From positions 1-64,000 of the forward strand of contig JBFLWY010000011.1 in assembly GCA_040757355.1 (NCBI GenBank): 64,000 nt of DNA. The letters run 5' to 3'. Shown piece by piece: positions 61,764 through 64,000 of this stretch (its first letter is position 1; every line of letters starts with the position of its first letter). Made by a program: the position numbers and the translations under genes. This DNA is from DTYU01 sp040757355. Its GTDB lineage: Bacteria; Bacillota; Desulfotomaculia; Desulfotomaculales; Ammonificaceae. Under the pieces are notes generated by a model. It ran no database searches, was not told the origin of the DNA, and worked only from the letters and a program-made list of their open reading frames with translations.

Positions 61764-63666
61764 TCACCTCTGGTCAGCCCCGTTTTCTGTCGCCGGTAAT
61801 TCCACCCTGAAGGTCGCCCCGCCCTTCTCATTGTTAAATACTTCAATCTGCCCGTTATAGCCGGTGATAACGGATTGCACAATCGCGAGACCCAGTCCCA
61901 TTCCTTCCCCTGTCTTTTTGGTGCTGAAAAACGGCTCGAATATCCTTTCCTTGAGCTCGTCACTGATACCAGGGCCGTTATCGGCAATTTCCAAAATTAC
62001 CCCCCCCCCCAGCTTTTCCCAGCCGGGTAGCGCAAGATATTTCTTTTTCGGTATGGCTTACCGTATCCAAGGCCCGCATCGCATTGACCAGCAGGTTGAT
62101 CACCACCTCCTCCAGCCTGTTGGCATTGCCGCGCACTTCCGGCAAGTTGCCCGCCAGTGATTTTTTGACTACGATCCCATGGGACGATAATTGGCGACCG
62201 AGTATACTCAGCGCTCCGTTAACCGCATCGTTTAAGTTACAGGGCTCGAGTTCTGCAGCCTGTCCAACGCCGGCAAAAAAACGCATATGTTTGATGATCT
62301 CGTCAATCCGCCCGGCCTGGGCCGAGATTTTTTTGAGATTTTCGATCACTTTAGCTATTTCCAGGGGGCGGCCCTTTTTGTACCAATAAAGCATTCCATC
62401 AGCCAGCACTTTAATTGAATTGAGCGGCTGGTTTATTTCGTGGGCAATACCGGCGGACATGGCGCTTAGGGAAGCCAGTCTTTGTAGGCGTGCCGTTTGT
62501 TCCTGAAGCCGCTGCTGCTCCTCCTGCAGTCTTACCCGTTCGGTGGCGTCAGTAAAAACCATGACGTACTGTGTCCCCCGACCCTGCTCGTCCTTGATCA
62601 CGTTGACAGACGCCCATGCGGGGAATGTCTCGCCGTTCTTGCGCCGGGCACGGATTTCACCGTGCCACTGGCCGGTTTCGCGCAAGGATGCCCGTACATT
62701 TTGATAGCGTTCGTCTCCAGGCTGTTCTGATTCAAACAGGCGCGGATTTTTGCCGACTACTTCTTCCTCGCTGTACCCCGTTATTGTGGTGAAAGTAGGG
62801 TTTACCGACTGGATGGTACCCTCTATATCCGTAACCATGATTCCTTCAGCGATACTTTCAAACACTTTAGCCGCCAGGCGGAGTTTCTCCTCAGCCTGCT
62901 TGCGTTCGGTAATGTCACGCACAGTAATCAGCCGCTGCTCGCCGGTGTAAAACCCGCTGATCGTAACCTCTAAAGGGATAGCGGAACCGTCCTTCCGCCG
63001 TCCGCTAATTTCCCGGCTGACGCTCTTAACCTTTTTTTGCGCGGCGTCCTGGCCGGCGGGGATGTGACCGTCCCGCTGGCGATAGGCGCCCGGCATCATC
63101 TCTTTAACATGTTTCCCGATTGCTTCCTCGGCGGTGTAGCCAAAGATGCGCTCGGCAGCAGGGTTGAACGACTGAATCAGGCCGTTATCGTTAACCGTGA
63201 TTATTCCGTCGAGCGCACTGCTGATCACAGACTGGGCGCCCGCCTCGCTTTGCTCTAACAACACCTCGGTCTGCTTGGCACGCAGCAAGCGACGCACGCG
63301 GTGGCGCAGCGCCTCCAGGTGGATGGGCTTGGTGATGAAGTCAGCAGCGCCAGACTTGAAGGCAAGATCCACCAATTTTTCGTCCTCAAGGGCGGTTATT
63401 ATCAGAACCGGCGTGCGGCCGCCGCCGGGAAGCTCCCGCAGCCGGGAACAGGCGGTAAAACCGTCCATCACCGGCATCACGGCATCCATCAATACGATAT
63501 CCGGCTGCAGGCGCTCATACTCAGACAGAGCCCGCGCGCCGTCTTTGGCCTCGATCACCGTGTACCCGTCGGCTTCGAGGGCATAGCGGAGCATGAGCCG
63601 CACAGTCCGATCGTCGTCCACTACAAGGATCAAGGGTTTATCCGGGTCACGAACTCTTCCTCTCAT
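61764..63666 (-). pseudogene. Hybrid sensor histidine kinase (REC-PAS-PAS-HisKA-HATPase) with poly-G frameshift
   Basis: From the ATG at 63666 the frame runs REC (LVVDDDRTVRLML; LMDAVMPVMDG), two PAS domains and HisKA (IAHEINQPLNS), then ends early at 61978 after an 11-nt G run (C run 62000-62010). The next frame continues the HATPase domain without loss (LEIADNGPGISDE; GMGLGLAIVQ) to 61764. One fewer G would join them. It may be a phase-variable switch, a recent mutation or a sequencing error. It is the partner of the regulator at 60297. Confidence 0.85.
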
Positions 63667-64000
63667 GCCTTTTCCCCTTTCTGTCTGACTGCAGACAGCG
63701 CCATACACACTCTTGCGTACTCAGCTTCGACCCGTACGGCCTTCTCCGCCGCGCCTTCGATTGCGCCGGCACGCCCCATGCTCTCGAGGTCCCTGCAGAT
63801 GGCTGCGAGCCTCAGGGCGCCTATGTTGGCGCTGCTCGATTTTAAGCTGTGCGCCGCCTGAAAGAGGGCAGACGTATCTTTTTCCGCAACAGCCTGCCGC
63901 AGGACCGCAAGCCGCGGCGGTGTATCGCTCAGGTAGATGTCGATCAACTGGCTCACGATATCCGGCCCGTCCTCCACCTGCAGCTTACGCAAGCCTTCCA
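63663..64000 (-). CDS. Hpt domain protein, cut by the window end
   Basis: The histidine phosphotransfer motif AAHSLKSSSANIGA is visible. The frame stays open to the window edge (residues before LRKLQVEDGPDIVSQL), so the protein starts beyond it. The stop overlaps the kinase start. It probably relays phosphate between the kinase and the receiver domains. Confidence 0.8.
   Translation of the reverse strand, partial: EGLRKLQVEDGPDIVSQLIDIYLSDTPPRLAVLRQAVAEKDTSALFQAAHSLKSSSANIGALRLAAICRDLESMGRAGAIEGAAEKAVRVEAEYARVCMALSAVRQKGEKA

Overview
This window looks like a chromosomal segment of an anaerobic Gram-positive Clostridia (Firmicutes), most likely of the Peptococcaceae/Moorella/Desulfotomaculum type. 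The grounds are gene content and order: the Bacillus-like recO-glyQ-glyS-ccpN-ppsR ... dnaG-sigA ... trmK block, an rny-ymdB pair, and Wood-Ljungdahl-type electron-transfer genes (HdrA/Flx, acetogen-type MetF/MetV, NuoEFG-like). G+C is high for a Firmicute, many starts are GTG/TTG, and ribosome-binding sites are strong AGGAGG types. The species cannot be named from sequence alone.

Layout. (1) 0.2-5.5 kb, plus strand: a five-gene HdrA-FlxDCBA-like flavin/iron-sulfur operon, presumably a soluble electron-bifurcating NAD(P)H module. (2) 5.6-8.2 kb, minus: an Mrp/NBP35 Fe-S carrier ATPase, a DUF1015 protein and a MazG-like pyrophosphohydrolase. (3) 8.4-10.6 kb: a probable 6S RNA followed by a GAF-GGDEF diguanylate cyclase. 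(4) 17.1-10.6 kb, minus: nuoG-like, nuoE, nuoF, metV, metF. This links methylene-THF reductase to an NADH-oxidising module whose molybdopterin subunit lacks the usual Cys/Sec ligand. A second, separate metF lies at 17.8 kb on the plus strand. (5) 19-35.5 kb, plus: rny, ymdB, recO, glyQS, ccpN, ppsR, ppsA, thpR, an iron-sulfur flavoprotein, dgt, dnaG, sigA, then tRNA-Met and tRNA-Val.

(6) 35.7-49.2 kb: an integrated mobile element in the 3' end of tRNA-Val, bounded by a perfect 60-bp direct repeat. It carries an integrase, an XRE and an excisionase-like regulator, a primase-helicase, an origin-like repeat array, an SF2 helicase, several small genes, a P27-type small terminase and an HK97-type major capsid protein. 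No large terminase, portal, protease or tail gene is visible, so it resembles a capsid-encoding phage satellite or a reduced prophage. A convergent right-hand operon includes two paralogous 27-residue micropeptides and Cys-rich mini-proteins. (7) 49.2-50.8 kb: an AT-rich segment carrying a Fic-family gene, closed by a third, diverged copy of the tRNA end. Together (6) and (7) look like nested or tandem integrations.

(8) 50.9-58.6 kb: accessory genes, namely a small membrane protein, nitronate monooxygenase (probable CTG start), a CARDB/stalk-domain surface protein, a Tat-signal mini-protein translationally coupled to a zinc-dependent phospholipase C-like protein, and several unknowns. (9) 58.9-60.1 kb: trmK and RNase P RNA with long extra hairpins. 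(10) 60.3-64 kb, minus: a two-component locus (Hpt, hybrid histidine kinase broken by an 11-nt poly-G tract, and a sigma-54-dependent response regulator). The Hpt gene runs off the window.
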